Source: Burkholderia sp. 8Y (GTDB lineage: Bacteria; Pseudomonadota; Gammaproteobacteria; Burkholderiales; Burkholderiaceae). From it: 64,000 nt of DNA. The notes beneath the pieces were generated by a model. That model saw only the letters and a program-made list of their open reading frames with translations. It was not told the origin of the DNA and searched no databases. The stretch spans positions 41,848-105,847 of the forward strand of contig NZ_LR733544.1 of assembly GCF_902506145.1 (NCBI RefSeq). The letters run 5' to 3'. Positions 16,676 through 24,857 of the stretch are shown here, one piece after another. Both the position numbers and the translations under genes were made by a program. Each line of letters starts with the position of its first letter. The stretch's first letter is position 1.

Positions 16676-17032
16676 CTAGGCGATTTGCTGGCCGTCCGCC
16701 AAATCCTCGATCAGTTGTTGGCCGGCTGAGTGACCGCTCATAAGGGCGTCGGCCTCTGAAGCGAATGGGTGTTCGCCGACAGCGGAAAGCCGCAACGGTG
16801 CTGTAAGCGGAGCGCCCTCTGCGGTTGTGATGTGAACGAGTGCGACGAAGCCGTCGGGCGAACTCAAGTTTGCCGTCCCGGACCGAGGGACGACACAGTC
16901 CGTCTCCACGACGATCGTGAACTTCCTGTAAGGATAGCTCCGCTTCTCTTGCACCCCCCACCAAGGTCGCTTCCGCCAAGCAAGCTTGAAAGAAGCCGCC
17001 CGTCTTGTATTTGAGCTGATGTAAGAGCCCAC
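16676..17032 (-). CDS. Small hypothetical protein
   Basis: 118 residues from GTG 17032; no ATG exists in the frame, so the start is uncertain. It is convergent with ligD. The N-terminal third is basic and Trp-containing, the middle is beta-like (FTIVVETDCVV), the end helical (ASEADALMSGHSAGQQLIED). No family recognised. Confidence 0.5.
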   Translation of the reverse strand: MGSYISSNTRRAASFKLAWRKRPWWGVQEKRSYPYRKFTIVVETDCVVPRSGTANLSSPDGFVALVHITTAEGAPLTAPLRLSAVGEHPFASEADALMSGHSAGQQLIEDLADGQQIA

Positions 17033-17209
17033 TGCGTAACTGTAAATAAGCGTTTACGCACTGTATAGACCAAGCGTTGACGAGTACTATCCTCGCTCAG
17101 CAGCGCAGAGGCCACAGGATCAGAAGAGCAGGACCGCACTGCTCACAGTGCGACGCCCGCCTCTACTTGCCCGCAGCGAAAAAGCATCGATGAATGCTAG
17201 CCAAAAATT

Positions 17210-17221
17210 GATAACTGAGAG
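17210..17221 (+). promoter_or_regulatory. Shared leader motif GATAACTGAGAG, copy 2
   Basis: Identical to the 12 bases at 13899-13910 and similarly placed, 7 bases before ATG 17229. It supports ATG 17229 rather than the ATG at 17190, which lies upstream of the motif. Confidence 0.55.
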
Positions 17222-17228
17222 AACACCG

Positions 17229-17453
17229 ATGATCGTCTATCTCGGCGGGACGGCGTTTGAGCCGATGGTCACGCGTAACGGCAATACCTTCGTATCGTCC
17301 GCGTCTATTCTTGAAGACGGCCATTCGACCTCGCTTGGCAAGTGGGGCTTTTTCGCCAATGAAGATTGCGCGATCGACTTCGCGATTCGGTCTGCGACGG
17401 CGTTCATCGAAGGTAATGAACTGCCCGTCCCGCCGGTTCGTTTGTCGGCGTAG
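17229..17453 (+). CDS. Small hypothetical protein, paralogue of the 13921 gene
   Basis: 74 residues from ATG 17229, chosen because the shared leader motif lies just upstream; the frame stays open back to 17148. It has a beta-rich first half (AFEPMVTRNGNTFVSSASI) and a C-terminus ending in F-I-E-G-N-E-L-P-V-P, matching the 13921 protein. Two related copies lie 3.3 kb apart flanking ligD. Function unknown. Confidence 0.65.
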   Translation: MIVYLGGTAFEPMVTRNGNTFVSSASILEDGHSTSLGKWGFFANEDCAIDFAIRSATAFIEGNELPVPPVRLSA

Positions 17454-17567
17454 AGAAGCTTGACCACCGCCGCGGCACCGATCGATTACTTGGTGTCTAG
17501 TAGCCCGCCGAGCGCTTAACCAGCCTTGCACGGCCAACGGCGCGGCTCGGCGGACGCAGCCACGGGA

Positions 17568-17819
17568 TTAAGTGGCCTCGTGATGCTTGTGGTGGTGATG
17601 CTTGTGGTGGTGATGCTTCAACTGGAGCGTCGAATGTTTGCCATTCGGGCCCGCCGGCGCTCCCGTTTCGCCATTGCCGTTGGGTGTGCCAATACCGACG
17701 CCGCCGCGACCAGCGCCATTCCCGCCGGGAGCGCCTCCGGCATTGCCCTGGGCGAAGGCGGCGGTCGTTAAGCCCCATACAAGGGCGGTCGTCACGAGGC
17801 ACTTCGTTGAAATGTTCAT
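17568..17819 (-). CDS. Exported Gly/Asn-rich protein with histidine-rich tail
   Basis: 83 residues from ATG 17819 (AGAGGAG upstream). The first 23 or so residues form a signal peptide (CLVTTALVWGLTTAAFAQ). The mature part is Gly/Asn/Pro-rich, and the last 15 residues are almost all His and Lys (two HHHHK repeats). A periplasmic metal-binding role is possible from the histidines, but this is inference. The tandem CTTGTGGTGGTGATG-type DNA repeats that encode the tail could expand or contract. Confidence 0.65.
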   Translation of the reverse strand: MNISTKCLVTTALVWGLTTAAFAQGNAGGAPGGNGAGRGGVGIGTPNGNGETGAPAGPNGKHSTLQLKHHHHKHHHHKHHEAT

Positions 17820-18418
17820 TGTTGTTCTCCTCTTTGGATTGAATGTCCGATGGCGCACCGGCTCAAAAGCGCCTGGTGTCGGCAGCAGTAGTACCGCAAT
17901 CGACGGTCCTATTCTCAATCATTAGTCTTCGCGAATGCGCGCGCTATTGGAGCCGATAAACATGACGGCTTTGGGTAGGGCTCGAGCCCTGTCTGGGAGT
18001 GCCGCTTCTATCGGCAGCTTGGGCACTTTCAGCCGCCCGAAAAGACCGCAGTTTCACCGCTTTTTCAGTGGATCACTCATGCCGCGACGCGCATACACTT
18101 CTTCTCATGGCGAGCAAACGAGCGCCATAAGCAGCCAAGCGATAGTCACCGAGCATACCGGCCTACCTAACCCTTTCCGGAAGCAGCGGTTGTCGCAGTT
18201 GCGGTTGTGTAGCAGTTGCAGGACGGCTGTTCGTCTCAAGCAGGTTAAGTTCGTTGCAAGTTCAGCGCGAGGTAGCATTCGAGGGACCGTAATCGCCTGA
18301 GAGCATTGTTGTTGCTGTCCAGTACGTGTTGGAAGAGAAGCCCCGGCCATTGCATCATTGGTCGGGGCTTCGCTATTGCGGGACCGTCTGAGCAAGCGCC
18401 GGTGCGCCACTATCGACC
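17820..18418. other. Intergenic region with a strong hairpin
   Basis: About 600 bases with no convincing gene. At 18337-18371 a 12-bp stem (GAAGCCCCGGCC against GGTCGGGGCTTC, one G-T pair) lies just beyond the end of the leftward PRC-barrel gene; on the minus strand it is followed by TTCTCTTCC, so it probably terminates that gene. Confidence 0.5.
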
Positions 18419-18850
18419 TTACTGCGCCGGTTTCAGCTTGCGAGGCTTGGCGGGTGTCTTTACCTTGTTGTACTCGAATTCCGGCGTATTCTTCAGCGCG
18501 TCTTTCGTCGCGCCGGGCAGATAGAAGTTGCCGTCGCGCACCTCAAGCGACGCGATCGGCACTGCGACGTCGTGCGTGGCCACGCCAAGGAAGCCACCGG
18601 TCGAGATGATGGCTGCCGAGACGGTGGCGTCAGGCGAGATCACCAAGTCCTTGATTGAGCCGATCTTCGCGTTCTGGTCGTTGTAGACCGCCTTGCCAAG
18701 AATGCTCTTTTTCGTGCTCCAGCCCTGTAGCAGCGCTTGAGACTGCTCGACGGTGACACTTAAAGGCTGCGTCCCGGCGACCTGGGCATGAGCGCCAAGG
18801 CTGACAGCGCCGATAGCGGTAGCGAGTGCGAGGCTTCGCAGCAATTTCAT
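18419..18850 (-). CDS. PRC-barrel domain protein, exported
   Basis: 143 residues from ATG 18850 (GGAGA upstream). Residues 1-22 are a signal peptide ending at AHA. The body has the PRC-barrel pattern: ILGKAVYNDQNAKIGSIKDL, an Ala/Ile-rich beta pair, GGFLGVATHDVAVP, and a tail rich in Lys and Pro. PRC-barrel proteins of this type are common, often stress-linked, periplasmic proteins in Burkholderia and rhizobia; the molecular role is not known. The hairpin at 18337-18371 probably ends the transcript. Confidence 0.85.
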   Translation of the reverse strand: MKLLRSLALATAIGAVSLGAHAQVAGTQPLSVTVEQSQALLQGWSTKKSILGKAVYNDQNAKIGSIKDLVISPDATVSAAIISTGGFLGVATHDVAVPIASLEVRDGNFYLPGATKDALKNTPEFEYNKVKTPAKPRKLKPAQ

Positions 18851-19027
18851 ATAGATTTTCTCCGTGTTGGTTGGCTGGACCGTCTTGCAAAGAACAGGCC
18901 CAGTCTTTACTTCCGCGAACCCTTGGCGTTCCTCAGCCAAACCAGTGGCGCGCGACTTGCGCATAGCATGCGCAGTTCAATGCAACCGTGGCGGTCAGCC
19001 GCGTTCTCAATGAGCGAAGGGGATGAC

Positions 19028-19513
19028 ATGAGCGAGATCGAACGAGACAACGATGAAGGGCAGAAACATGCCCCGCAAGACGCAGTCGAGCGACGCGCGC
19101 TGTTGCTGCATCTTGGCGATGTGGTGGAATCAATCGGGTGCGTTTTGAAATGCGCTGATCGTCACAAGACCATCGGTGAAGCTGCCGCATCTGACGACTC
19201 CCTCGCGGGCTTCCCGCTACTGAACCTGATCGCGCCGGATCTCACGCCTCACGACTTCGCTGCGCGCGCCGCGACCGCGTACTTCCTTTGGACCAAGGAG
19301 TTGCTTGAGGCCACGCTTAACCGCAAGCTTCTCGCATACACGGCTCAGCATGACCTTTTCGCCGGCAATCAGGCCGGGTGGGACGCCTACGTCGAAATGA
19401 TGCGGGTTGAAGTGCCGTGGTTCGGCGAAGGTCTCGGGCCGGTAAGCGAGGTGCAAGTCGAGCGCGAGGCGACCGCGACTCGGAGCGGCCGCGTTTCCGA
19501 CACGTCCGATTAG
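19028..19513 (+). CDS. Hypothetical protein
   Basis: 161 residues from ATG 19028, which has GGGG at a proper distance; ATG 19010 in the same frame is an alternative. The protein is acidic and helical (ALLLHLGDVVESIGCVLKCA) with a Trp-containing middle. No family recognised. It is convergent with the YjzC-like gene and their stop codons overlap by 4 bases. Confidence 0.65.
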   Translation: MSEIERDNDEGQKHAPQDAVERRALLLHLGDVVESIGCVLKCADRHKTIGEAAASDDSLAGFPLLNLIAPDLTPHDFAARAATAYFLWTKELLEATLNRKLLAYTAQHDLFAGNQAGWDAYVEMMRVEVPWFGEGLGPVSEVQVEREATATRSGRVSDTSD

Positions 19514-19719
19514 TCCCCGGTGCCCAATTCGCTATGCTTGTGCGAGTGCGTGGCCGCGTGGACCAGTTCGTAGTGCGCGCCCTTGCCGCTGCGCGTCGGC
19601 GGGAAATGTTCGCCTTCAACGCAGGTCACTTCAAAACCGGAACCGCCATCGCCTTCTTTCACGACCTTGTAGATGCCCGACGTCTGGACCTTCTCACCGG
19701 GCTTGTGCTGGTCTGCCAT
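19510..19719 (-). CDS. YjzC-like small protein
   Basis: 69 residues from ATG 19719, preceded by GAGGAGG. It matches the YjzC-like pattern: PGEKVQTSGIYKVVKEGD, a GFEVTCVEGEHFPPTR block and GAHYELVHAATH. Family members are short proteins of unknown role. The Ku-linked MerR-TPR gene lies just upstream on the same strand, 57 bases away. Confidence 0.8.
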   Translation of the reverse strand: MADQHKPGEKVQTSGIYKVVKEGDGGSGFEVTCVEGEHFPPTRSGKGAHYELVHAATHSHKHSELGTGD

Positions 19720-19775
19720 TGTCGCCTCCTCGTTGTTGTGCCAATCGGCGTAAAGCAAAAGCTATTCCGCAGCGC

Positions 19776-20603
19776 CTATGAGTTGCGTTGTAGCAGGCGG
19801 TAAGCGTTGAAGTGGCGAATGGCTTTGGTCGCCTCGCCCAGTTCTTCATGGATGCGCGCGGCGTTGAAATGGGCGTCCGCGAAGTCGGGCGCGTGTTCAA
19901 TGCAGCGCTCGTAGGAAAGCAGTGCCTCGCGGAAGCGGCCCGAATCTTCAAGCGCGACGCCAATGTTGAACAGCAGCACCGGGTCGTTTGCGCGGTATCG
20001 CAGCGCTTCTTGATACACCGCTATGGCCTCGTCGAACCGCCCGCTGTCCATCAGGATGCCGCCAAGATTCAGCGACGCGTCGGTATAGTCAGGTACGCGT
20101 TCGAGCGCTTTTCGATAAGCCACCTCAGCGGCGTCGAGGTCATCGTCTTCCAGGCCGCGCGCCTGGCGGAATAGTTCGGCGGCTTCTTCTCGCGCGCGCT
20201 GCTCGCGCGGCGCCTGCATGGAAGCGACATTTCCGGACGCCTGCGCCTCCTCAAAATCCAGTAGCTGTTGGCCGGTTTCAGCATCCCATTGGCGGCTACT
20301 CTCGTCGCGGACAGCGACGCGATCGCCGAAGGCCGCGATGCGAACGCCAGTAAGCGAGCCTTCGCGTCCCCAGCTTTTCCGAAGGTGATCTAGCGCGCGG
20401 ACGATCTTCATCGGCGAGACGCCCGCAACGCGAAGCGCGTGGGCAGTCCGGAGCATGACGACGTCTTGGAAGGTGAAGCGCCGCTCGCGTCGCTCGCCAC
20501 TCGCCGGTGATATAAAGCCCGCCGCGATTAAACGCTCAACGACGGTGCGCGACACACCAAGCATGCGCTGCACATCGCGAAGGCTGTAACCGTCGTCTTG
20601 CAT
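19776..20603 (-). CDS. MerR-type HTH protein with TPR repeats
   Basis: 275 residues. Residues 1-75 form a MerR-like winged helix (YSLRDVQRMLGVSRTVVERL, RRFTFQDVVMLRTAHAL). A linker follows, then about four tetratricopeptide repeats from residue 130 to the end (for example AEVAYRKALERVPDYTDASL). It begins one base after the Ku stop, so it is in an operon with Ku. DNA binding plus a protein-binding TPR suggests a regulator or a partner that links end-joining proteins to DNA. The same pairing with Ku is seen in related bacteria. Confidence 0.85.
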   Translation of the reverse strand: MQDDGYSLRDVQRMLGVSRTVVERLIAAGFISPASGERRERRFTFQDVVMLRTAHALRVAGVSPMKIVRALDHLRKSWGREGSLTGVRIAAFGDRVAVRDESSRQWDAETGQQLLDFEEAQASGNVASMQAPREQRAREEAAELFRQARGLEDDDLDAAEVAYRKALERVPDYTDASLNLGGILMDSGRFDEAIAVYQEALRYRANDPVLLFNIGVALEDSGRFREALLSYERCIEHAPDFADAHFNAARIHEELGEATKAIRHFNAYRLLQRNS

Positions 20604-20604
20604 A

Positions 20605-21558
20605 TCACCGTTTCGTGCCGGTTTTCCGCGCCGGTGCCGGTTGGTCCTCCGTGGCCGCGCGGCGCACCGCGCGGCGCTTGGGCGCCGGTGCAGCTTGAGC
20701 AGTTTCAGCCGCTTCTTCCACTGGCGCGGCGGTGCGTGCGTTCTTGCGTGCCGCGCGCGGCGCCGCTGGCTGTTCGGCCGAGGGCTTCTTTCTTAGGCTC
20801 GCCCGTAGTGCTTCCACAAGGTCGATAACCTGCGCGCCGGGCTGCTCGACGGCGGGCGCGGCGGTGATCTTGTTGCCCGCGATCTTGTTGTCGATCTCGG
20901 CGAGGATGCGCTCCTTCTCCTCGTCCTTGTAAGCGGCCGCGTCGTAGCTGTCGACGCGGTACTGCTCGATCAGTTGCTCGGCGAGCTGTAATTCCGTCGA
21001 CTGGATCTCGGTTTCCTCGATGCCGATATCGGCTTGCGAGCGAACCTCATCGGCGTAGAGCAAAGTTTGGAGAATTAGCCCGTCGTTACCGGCGCGCACC
21101 TGCACCATATGCTGCTTGCCCTTCCACGTCCAATGGGCTAGCGCGCACGTGCCGCTGTCTTTCATCGCCTCCTGTAGCAGGCGGTATGGCTTGCCGCCGC
21201 GCTTGTCTGGCGCGAGGTAGTAGGGCTTGTCGAGGTAGATGGGATCGATCGCGTCGGTCGGCATGAACGACACGATGTCGATCGTGTGGCTGGCGCTCGC
21301 TTCAAGCGCCTCAAGCTCGGACTTCTCGAAAATGACGTATTTCTCTTTCTCGAACTCGTAGCCTTTGACCATATCGGCGCGCTCGACGACTTTGCCGTCG
21401 TGCGGGCAGACGTACTGCTGCTTCAGGCGCGTGCCGCACTCTTTGTGCATCAGGTTGAAGCCAACGCCTGACTTGCTTTCCGTCGCCGTATAGACCTTCA
21501 CCGGCACGGAGACGAGTCCAAAGCTGAGAGTCATTGACGCGATCGAGCGAGCAGCCAC
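20605..21558 (-). CDS. ku: Ku, DNA end-binding protein of NHEJ
   Basis: 317 residues. The N-terminal 250 or so match bacterial Ku over the full core: SMTLSFGLVSVPVKVYTAT, the HKECGTRLKQQYVCP stretch, the PYYLAPDKRGGKPYRLL block and DEVRSQADI. The C-terminal 65 residues are Lys/Arg/Ala/Pro-rich, the basic extension that in other Ku proteins helps bind DNA and slide inward. A homodimer rings DNA ends and recruits LigD (14644-16593). MerR-TPR follows in the same operon. Divergent promoter for this operon must lie between 21559 and 21602 or farther upstream. Confidence 0.96.
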   Translation of the reverse strand: MAARSIASMTLSFGLVSVPVKVYTATESKSGVGFNLMHKECGTRLKQQYVCPHDGKVVERADMVKGYEFEKEKYVIFEKSELEALEASASHTIDIVSFMPTDAIDPIYLDKPYYLAPDKRGGKPYRLLQEAMKDSGTCALAHWTWKGKQHMVQVRAGNDGLILQTLLYADEVRSQADIGIEETEIQSTELQLAEQLIEQYRVDSYDAAAYKDEEKERILAEIDNKIAGNKITAAPAVEQPGAQVIDLVEALRASLRKKPSAEQPAAPRAARKNARTAAPVEEAAETAQAAPAPKRRAVRRAATEDQPAPARKTGTKR

Positions 21559-21602
21559 AGTGGCCTCCCATTGAAGGTGATGGCCCTCTAGCGGTTACGC
21601 GC

Positions 21603-22010
21603 CTATGGTGCTTTGGCGACCTGGGCCTCGTCTGCGCGCACCTGCCGGTCTAGCCCGGCCGTGACACGCCACTCTTCCAGTACACGTTCCAGCAAATCGT
21701 AGGTGACCGGTTTGCTCATATAGCCGTCGAACGACGGGAAGTCATTGTCGCCCAGATCGTGCCTGCCGGTAATTGCCACCATGTAGGCCGTCTGCGATGC
21801 GCCGTCCCGCCTCAAACTCTCGCACGTGTGGCGGCCATCGCCGTCAGGGAGGTCTACGTCAGCCAGAATCACATCGAACAACTGCTGGCTCGCCAGTTGG
21901 CGTGCCGACTCACACTCATGCGCTACCGTGACTCCGTGCCCCATTTGCTCAATTAGAGCCGCAAGACCCGCAGTAAAGTCGCGGTCGTCGTCAAGCACAA
22001 GAATCTTCAT
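21603..22010 (-). CDS. Single-domain response regulator
   Basis: 135 residues, a receiver domain: MKILVLDDDRDF, phosphoacceptor in ILADVDLPDGDG, the T of VAITGR and K of GYMSKPV. ATG 22010 follows a G-rich GGGAGG. No output domain. It lies 44 bases upstream of ku on the same strand and could share its transcript. It is the second lone receiver in the window; its kinase is not identified but the hybrid kinase at 11529 is a candidate. Confidence 0.85.
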   Translation of the reverse strand: MKILVLDDDRDFTAGLAALIEQMGHGVTVAHECESARQLASQQLFDVILADVDLPDGDGRHTCESLRRDGASQTAYMVAITGRHDLGDNDFPSFDGYMSKPVTYDLLERVLEEWRVTAGLDRQVRADEAQVAKAP

Positions 22011-22176
22011 TTCTGCCTCCCCCCACAGCGAGCGCTGCAACGATTGCCCGCATCCGCCTTTCCTAAACGCAATAAAAGTGCCATCGGAGGAGTGCGTCCG
22101 GGTCTGGCCGATCTGAAACCACCGGCGTTCCGTCGGAGCGTCTGCCTGTATGCTTCCCCGGAAAGGAGGACGCTAA

Positions 22177-22887
22177 ATGTGTACGAGCTACGAATCGAAT
22201 CCGAAGGACCGCTTCGACGTTTTCAGCCTGTTTCCGGTGCCCAACTTCGACTACAAGCCGGAAATCTACAAGGATTACCCGGCGCCCATCTTCCGCCGCA
22301 TAGACGGTGAGTATTTGACTGACGCCGCCACCTTTGGGATGGTCCCGCGCAGGTTCATCCCGCAAGGTGTGAAGGCGTTCGATACGATGAACGCGCGCTC
22401 CGAATCCATCGGACAAAAGACGAGCTTTCGCTCAGCGTGGAACAAACTGCAGCTCGCCTTGATACCCTGCTACCGGTTCTACGAGCCGGACTACGAAACA
22501 GGGAAAGCCGTGCGCTGGCGCGTCGGAATGGCCGATGGCTCGCCGTTGGCGATCGCAGGGCTTTGGCGATCGTGGAGAGATCCGGCGGACGGATCGACCA
22601 GCATGAGCATGACGATGTTGACCGTGAACGCTGAAGAGCACCCACTGATGAAGCGGTTTCACCGGCCGGGGGCGGAGAAGCGGTCGGTGGTGATTGTCCC
22701 GCCGACCGAGTACGAAGACTGGCTGTCTTGCAAGACCACGGACGAAGCGCGGTCGTTCCTGCGGCTCTATCCGGTTGAAGCGATGCACGCCGAGCCGTTT
22801 CCGCTGCCGCCTCGCGCGCCGAAGGCCAACGCCTTGCCAAAGGCCGACCTGGCGCAGGCATCGCTTCTCGCTGATGATGGTGGTTGA
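22177..22887 (+). CDS. SRAP (YedK/HMCES-like) abasic-site protein
   Basis: 236 residues. C2 directly after the initiator Met is the residue that crosslinks abasic sites. The MNARSES stretch (from residue 71) and E103 in CYRFYEP, plus a histidine near 155-162 (HPLMKRFH), fit the SRAP active site. The protein forms stable crosslinks with abasic sites in single-stranded DNA and shields them. It starts at ATG 22177 behind GGAGG and is divergent from the receiver-ku-MerR-TPR group. The N-terminus (MCTSYES) differs from the common MCGRY, so it is a divergent subgroup. Confidence 0.9.
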   Translation: MCTSYESNPKDRFDVFSLFPVPNFDYKPEIYKDYPAPIFRRIDGEYLTDAATFGMVPRRFIPQGVKAFDTMNARSESIGQKTSFRSAWNKLQLALIPCYRFYEPDYETGKAVRWRVGMADGSPLAIAGLWRSWRDPADGSTSMSMTMLTVNAEEHPLMKRFHRPGAEKRSVVIVPPTEYEDWLSCKTTDEARSFLRLYPVEAMHAEPFPLPPRAPKANALPKADLAQASLLADDGG

Positions 22888-22939
22888 AAGCAGCGCGTGA
22901 GCGCAGGCTTCGGTGCCACAAGCTCCTAACGTTTCGCGA

Positions 22940-23131
22940 TCATTCCCAGCTAGCCGCTTCTACCATCGCTTCGTAGTCAAAGTCCGGATCCACGATGTAG
23001 CAACCAGCACCGCCGGCGACGGCGACTGGCCGCTTGCGAAGCGCGTATGCAAATGTCCGCCACGTAATTCTTCGCTGCAGCAGAAGTCGCTCAACGTTAC
23101 ATGCGTAGCGGGTCATCGGGCCCATTTCCAT
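22940..23131 (-). CDS. Small hypothetical protein
   Basis: Up to 63 residues from ATG 23131; an internal ATG at 23116 has a slightly better upstream GGAAA and may be the true start. The sequence (NVERLLLQRRITWRTFAYAL, then GGAGCYIVDPDFDYEAM) looks genuinely coding, with a basic first half and acidic end. No family recognised. It is in line with the Pmp3-like gene upstream, 50 bases away. Confidence 0.5.
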   Translation of the reverse strand: MEMGPMTRYACNVERLLLQRRITWRTFAYALRKRPVAVAGGAGCYIVDPDFDYEAMVEAASWE

Positions 23132-23181
23132 GAGGGCCGACGCGCAAGCTACGCCTCGCGTCGGCGAACAAGTACCAATTT

Positions 23182-23376
23182 TTAGGCGCGGCTTGCGAGC
23201 GCCCGCTCGATCTTGCGGTCGGTCTTGTACTGGCCGAGCGCAAACACCGACCAGATGGCGGCGGGAATCCAGCCGATCAGCGTGAACTGCAGCAGCAGAC
23301 AGATGATCCCGGCGATCGGACGGCCGATCGTGAAGAACTGGAGCCAAGGGATGATGATGGCGAGAAAGAGGCGCAT
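23182..23376 (-). CDS. YqaE/Pmp3-family small membrane protein
   Basis: 64 residues with two membrane segments (LFLAIIIPWLQFF and IAGIICLLLQFTLIGWIPAAIW) separated by a short loop, then a basic tail. This is the Pmp3/YqaE architecture. Family members are stress-induced inner-membrane proteins; the eukaryotic Pmp3 affects membrane potential. GGAAG precedes the ATG. Confidence 0.88.
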   Translation of the reverse strand: MRLFLAIIIPWLQFFTIGRPIAGIICLLLQFTLIGWIPAAIWSVFALGQYKTDRKIERALASRA

Positions 23377-23472
23377 GTGTGCTTCCTTTGAGGGTTCGTT
23401 GAGACTGCTATAACGGCGGCTTAAACAGGTCCTTAATAGGGCGGAGGCTTCGGCGTTCCGCCCTTCGGGCGA

Positions 23473-24294
23473 TCAGTTCACGACGAGAGCGCCGCCGTTG
23501 CCAAGGCCGCCCTTGACGTTCTGCGCACGGTACTGGCGAACCGAGCCAACGAGATTGTTGAGCGAATCGGTGAATGCCGCGACGACGACCTTGCCCTGCG
23601 CGGTCCGTGCGTAGGCACCGCCGCCCGCAGCGCCAGCGCCGCCGAAGCCGCCAGCGAAAACGCCCGAGAGCATGCCGAAGTCGACGTTACGCGCCGATCC
23701 CTCGGCGGCCGCCAACTGGACGCTCGACCGGTTGTCGACGAGCGTCAGCATGGTCGAGGCTTCCTGCGCCTTCATCGTTCCAGCAGCACCGGCGAGCACA
23801 CCGCCAACGACGGGCACGAATGCGAGCAGACCGGCTGCGCCGCCGCCCGCGTCGCGATTGCTGAATGTCACGGTCGGGCTGATCGTGTAGTCGGCTGCGA
23901 CCATCTGGCCTTTGTGCATCTTGGAGGTCTTGCGCAGTTCGCCCGATGCGTTCAGCGAGCGCTCGCCCATAGCCGTGCCGAGCGCGCGGCCGCGATCGAC
24001 GATCACAAAGCAGTTGCTTTGCTGGACGAGCAGCTTCAGCACTGGCACCGTCGAACCGAGCTGGTACTGACCCGTGAGAAGGCCGTACCAGGGTGCTTCC
24101 GTATCTTCGACGATGGCGACGGTGCCGAGCGGCGCCGTGCAGTGCTGAAGGCCTGCGTTGGCGTTCTGCGACGCTTCGCCAGCAGCGGAACCGGTCGCCG
24201 CCGTCTTGGCGGACGGTGCGCCCATCTGCATTTCGGAGCAGGCGGAGAGTGCGAAAACGGACAGGGCGGCCACGCCGATCATTTTGAGCTTCAT
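23473..24294 (-). CDS. CsgG/HfaB-like outer-membrane lipoprotein
   Basis: 273 residues from ATG 24294 (GAGGAA upstream). A lipoprotein signal ends with the lipobox LSAC at about residues 18-21. The mature protein fits the CsgG/HfaB fold: PVLKLLVQQSNCFVIVDRG, a Gly/Ala-rich middle, and the final domain with VVAAFTDSLNNLVGSVRQY. CsgG forms the curli export pore, while HfaB anchors holdfast proteins. No curli or holdfast genes are near, so this is a lone family member of unknown substrate. Confidence 0.8.
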   Translation of the reverse strand: MKLKMIGVAALSVFALSACSEMQMGAPSAKTAATGSAAGEASQNANAGLQHCTAPLGTVAIVEDTEAPWYGLLTGQYQLGSTVPVLKLLVQQSNCFVIVDRGRALGTAMGERSLNASGELRKTSKMHKGQMVAADYTISPTVTFSNRDAGGGAAGLLAFVPVVGGVLAGAAGTMKAQEASTMLTLVDNRSSVQLAAAEGSARNVDFGMLSGVFAGGFGGAGAAGGGAYARTAQGKVVVAAFTDSLNNLVGSVRQYRAQNVKGGLGNGGALVVN

Positions 24295-24674
24295 GTTTCC
24301 TCGTTGTTGTGTCGTGTGGTCCTTTGTCTTGGCTTCAATGCCAAACGGACCTTTAATCAGAATCACTTTCGTGCCTCGCAACATCGGCTCAGCGTGTCTG
24401 GCGTCGCGAGTCAGCCAGGGCAGCGGCGGAGTGCGAAGCCCGGTCGAATTCGGTACTACACCGGCTCGCTCCAGCGAACCGGGTCCTGCGCGCGTTTAGG
24501 GAGGTGTCGCCCGCCGTCTGGAGCCGGGAGTCAAGGGGCAGGGTTGCTACGTGCCGGGGAGGTCATTGGCGACGCGACGTCAACGATCCCGGGGCGATAA
24601 CAAGGCTACCGGCCAAGAAACGACGGCAGGACCGAAAAGAGGCGTCTTCTTGATACTCTTTCATCGCTGACTGC
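24295..24674. other. Intergenic region, nothing recognised
   Basis: 380 bases upstream of the CsgG-like gene and downstream of the coupled membrane-protein pair. No plausible coding frame or clear terminator was seen. It probably contains the CsgG-like gene's promoter near 24300-24360. Confidence 0.4.
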
Positions 24675-24857
24675 CTAACGCCATCGGCGCTCAGGCGGGG
24701 TCACGCGCCACCACACTCCGTCGAGGCTTGATGCCTGCGCACGGATGCGACGCATCGCCCCCCGTTTCACCATCAGCCCGCCGTCCTTCACGAACCCCAT
24801 GCCTTGCAGCGCTTCAGTGGTGTAGCGCTTTCTCAGCGTCGCGTAGATGCGCGTCAT
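24675..24857 (-). CDS. Small basic protein coupled to the membrane protein gene
   Basis: 60 residues, strongly basic (MTRIYATLRKRYTTEALQGM and an Arg-rich end). Its ATG overlaps the stop of the upstream gene as ATGA (24857-24854), which supports it being real and translated with that gene. No family recognised. Confidence 0.6.
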   Translation of the reverse strand: MTRIYATLRKRYTTEALQGMGFVKDGGLMVKRGAMRRIRAQASSLDGVWWRVTPPERRWR

